Origin: Erinaceus europaeus
Taxonomy: Eukaryota > Chordata > Mammalia > Eulipotyphla > Erinaceidae
Assembly (NCBI RefSeq): GCF_950295315.1
Contig: NW_026647180.1
Location: 248,001-312,000, forward strand
Direction of reading: 5' to 3'
Length of the DNA: 64,000 nucleotides
The notes under the pieces were generated by a model. That model was not told the DNA's origin and searched no databases. It saw only the letters and a program-made list of their open reading frames with translations. The position numbers were made by a program, and so were the translations under genes. Shown here piece after piece: positions 63,217 to 64,000 of this stretch (within the stretch, counting starts at the first letter, position 1; each line of letters starts with the position of its first letter).

Positions 63217-63344
63217 TCTTAGCAAGCAATAGAAATTTTCGTGGCAAGGTAATACATAAATAAATGAAGACAAAAAATATAAGTGCATTGACATTAACTC
63301 AGTGGAAACACACAGGGACATATACATCTCTGTTACCTGTATTA
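63217..63344. other. Single-copy flank between SINEs
   Basis: About 130 bp, AT-rich, with no repeat copy in the window and no recognisable gene. A 110-codon minus ORF crosses it and the neighbouring SINE and is not credible as a gene. Confidence 0.6.
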
Positions 63345-63690
63345 CTTATTCATTGATTGATTGATTGCCTCAAGTGGTTATTGCCACAGCTCAGTGCCTG
63401 CGCCACAAATAATCCACAGCCCCTGCACTCCATTTGTTCCCCTTTCGCTGCCCTTGTTGCTTGGTCACTGTGGTGGTTATTGTTGCTGTTGTTGTTCTTA
63501 CTGATACTTGCATCGGACAGAGAGAAAAGGAGAGAACAGGGGAAATACAGAGTGGGAGAGAAACATAGAGCCCCTAAATACCTGCTTCACCCCTGTAAAG
63601 AGACTCCCCTGCAGGTGGGGGTCTGGGCGCCACACCACAGACCCTTCCACCTGTCCCCTCTTTTCGTGAGTGCCACAAGCCCTTAACTCT
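63345..63690 (-). mobile_element. Second tRNA-derived SINE, longer hedgehog-type subfamily
   Basis: From the left: ATTGATTG tail, GCCTCAAGTGGTTATTGCC, CCCTTTCGCTGCCCTTGTTG, a GTTGTTGTT run, GGACAGAGAGAAAAGGAGAG, and GACTCCCCTGCAGGTGGGG before the degraded tRNA-like head. This matches from memory the long hedgehog SINE subfamily on the minus strand. The head after about 63630 is more diverged. Confidence 0.75.
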
Positions 63691-64000
63691 CTGACATACC
63701 AACAAACCTCCCTGCATTTACTTTTAAGGCAATATGACCTGCCTTGTCTTGAATCCTCATTATCTTGAGGATCAGTCCTGGAGACAGTGTCATGACAGGA
63801 CACACGGAGATCTCTGGTATCAGAGATCACCTGGAACAGCAGCTGGGGCTCTAGTGCCAGGGGAGGAGCAACTCCCCATCGACCCTCCATGGAGTCCACC
63901 TGCCTGCATTTTGGTCCTTTTCCCTCCAAAAAAGGTTTTTCCCTTTTTTCACTGAGAAACAGGCAGCAGACAGGTTACCCAGGCAGGGGAAAAATAAATA
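63691..64000. other. Single-copy right flank
   Basis: About 310 bp with no copy elsewhere in the window. It contains a small perfect hairpin (GATCTCTG, GTAT loop, CAGAGATC; 63809-63828). ORFs on both strands are short and unrecognised. I see no gene. Confidence 0.55.

Noticed and set aside
63809..63828. 8-bp hairpin in the right flank as a terminator or regulatory RNA
   Set aside because: Short hairpins of this size are common by chance, and intrinsic terminators are not expected in mammalian DNA.

Overview
This window is eukaryotic, mammal-like, non-coding DNA. I found no convincing protein-coding gene and no rRNA, tRNA or CRISPR array. Two SINEs near the right end (about 62992-63216 and 63345-63690) match from memory the tRNA-derived SINE families abundant in hedgehogs (Erinaceidae). 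Diverged relatives of such SINEs are built into the repeat units. Erinaceus or a close relative is my best guess, and the ORF pattern also excludes a bacterial or phage source.

Positions 1 to about 62990 are one continuous mosaic tandem array, like a macrosatellite. It uses two unit types that share a module made of two tail-to-tail SINE relics (F on +, R on -). Type A is an AT-rich monomer of about 1.0 kb. It has three subtypes (a, b, c) that recur in fixed order and are closed by a terminal segment D, giving a higher-order unit of about 3.0 kb. Type B is a 2.5-3.2 kb unit. In order it holds an optional promoter-like module (B1), a GT-rich leader (B2), B3, B4, a (CT)n(TA)n tract, B5, B6, B7 (a 57-nt exon-like segment), B8, B9 (a 165-nt exon-like segment plus a SINE relic), a (CA)n tract and SINE relic F, sometimes followed by R.

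Layout: A block 1-2230; B units 2231-9310; A a-b-c-D 9311-12311; B units 12312-24450, including a nearly identical 3.1 kb tandem duplication; truncated A 24451-24982; a single-copy island with two CTCF-like motifs and a divergent promoter 24983-26060; B 26061-27195; A b-c-D 27196-29290; B 29291-43340; two successive A higher-order units 43341-50540; A 50541-51690; B 51691-62990; then flanking DNA with two SINEs.

The most interesting signals are regulatory and structural. Five B units carry a compact promoter-like module: up to three CCAAT boxes at constant 48/52 bp spacing, a TTAAAA box, and an ETS-type GGAAGTG 23-24 bp downstream of the TTAAAA. Exon-like segments with splice-site consensus lie downstream, and an AATAAA ends each R relic. 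Together these could be repeated transcription units for long non-coding RNA, but this is inference. Shared private junctions show the array grew by both local tandem duplication and block duplications 24-34 kb apart. Its right edge ends at a perfect 13-bp fold-back palindrome.
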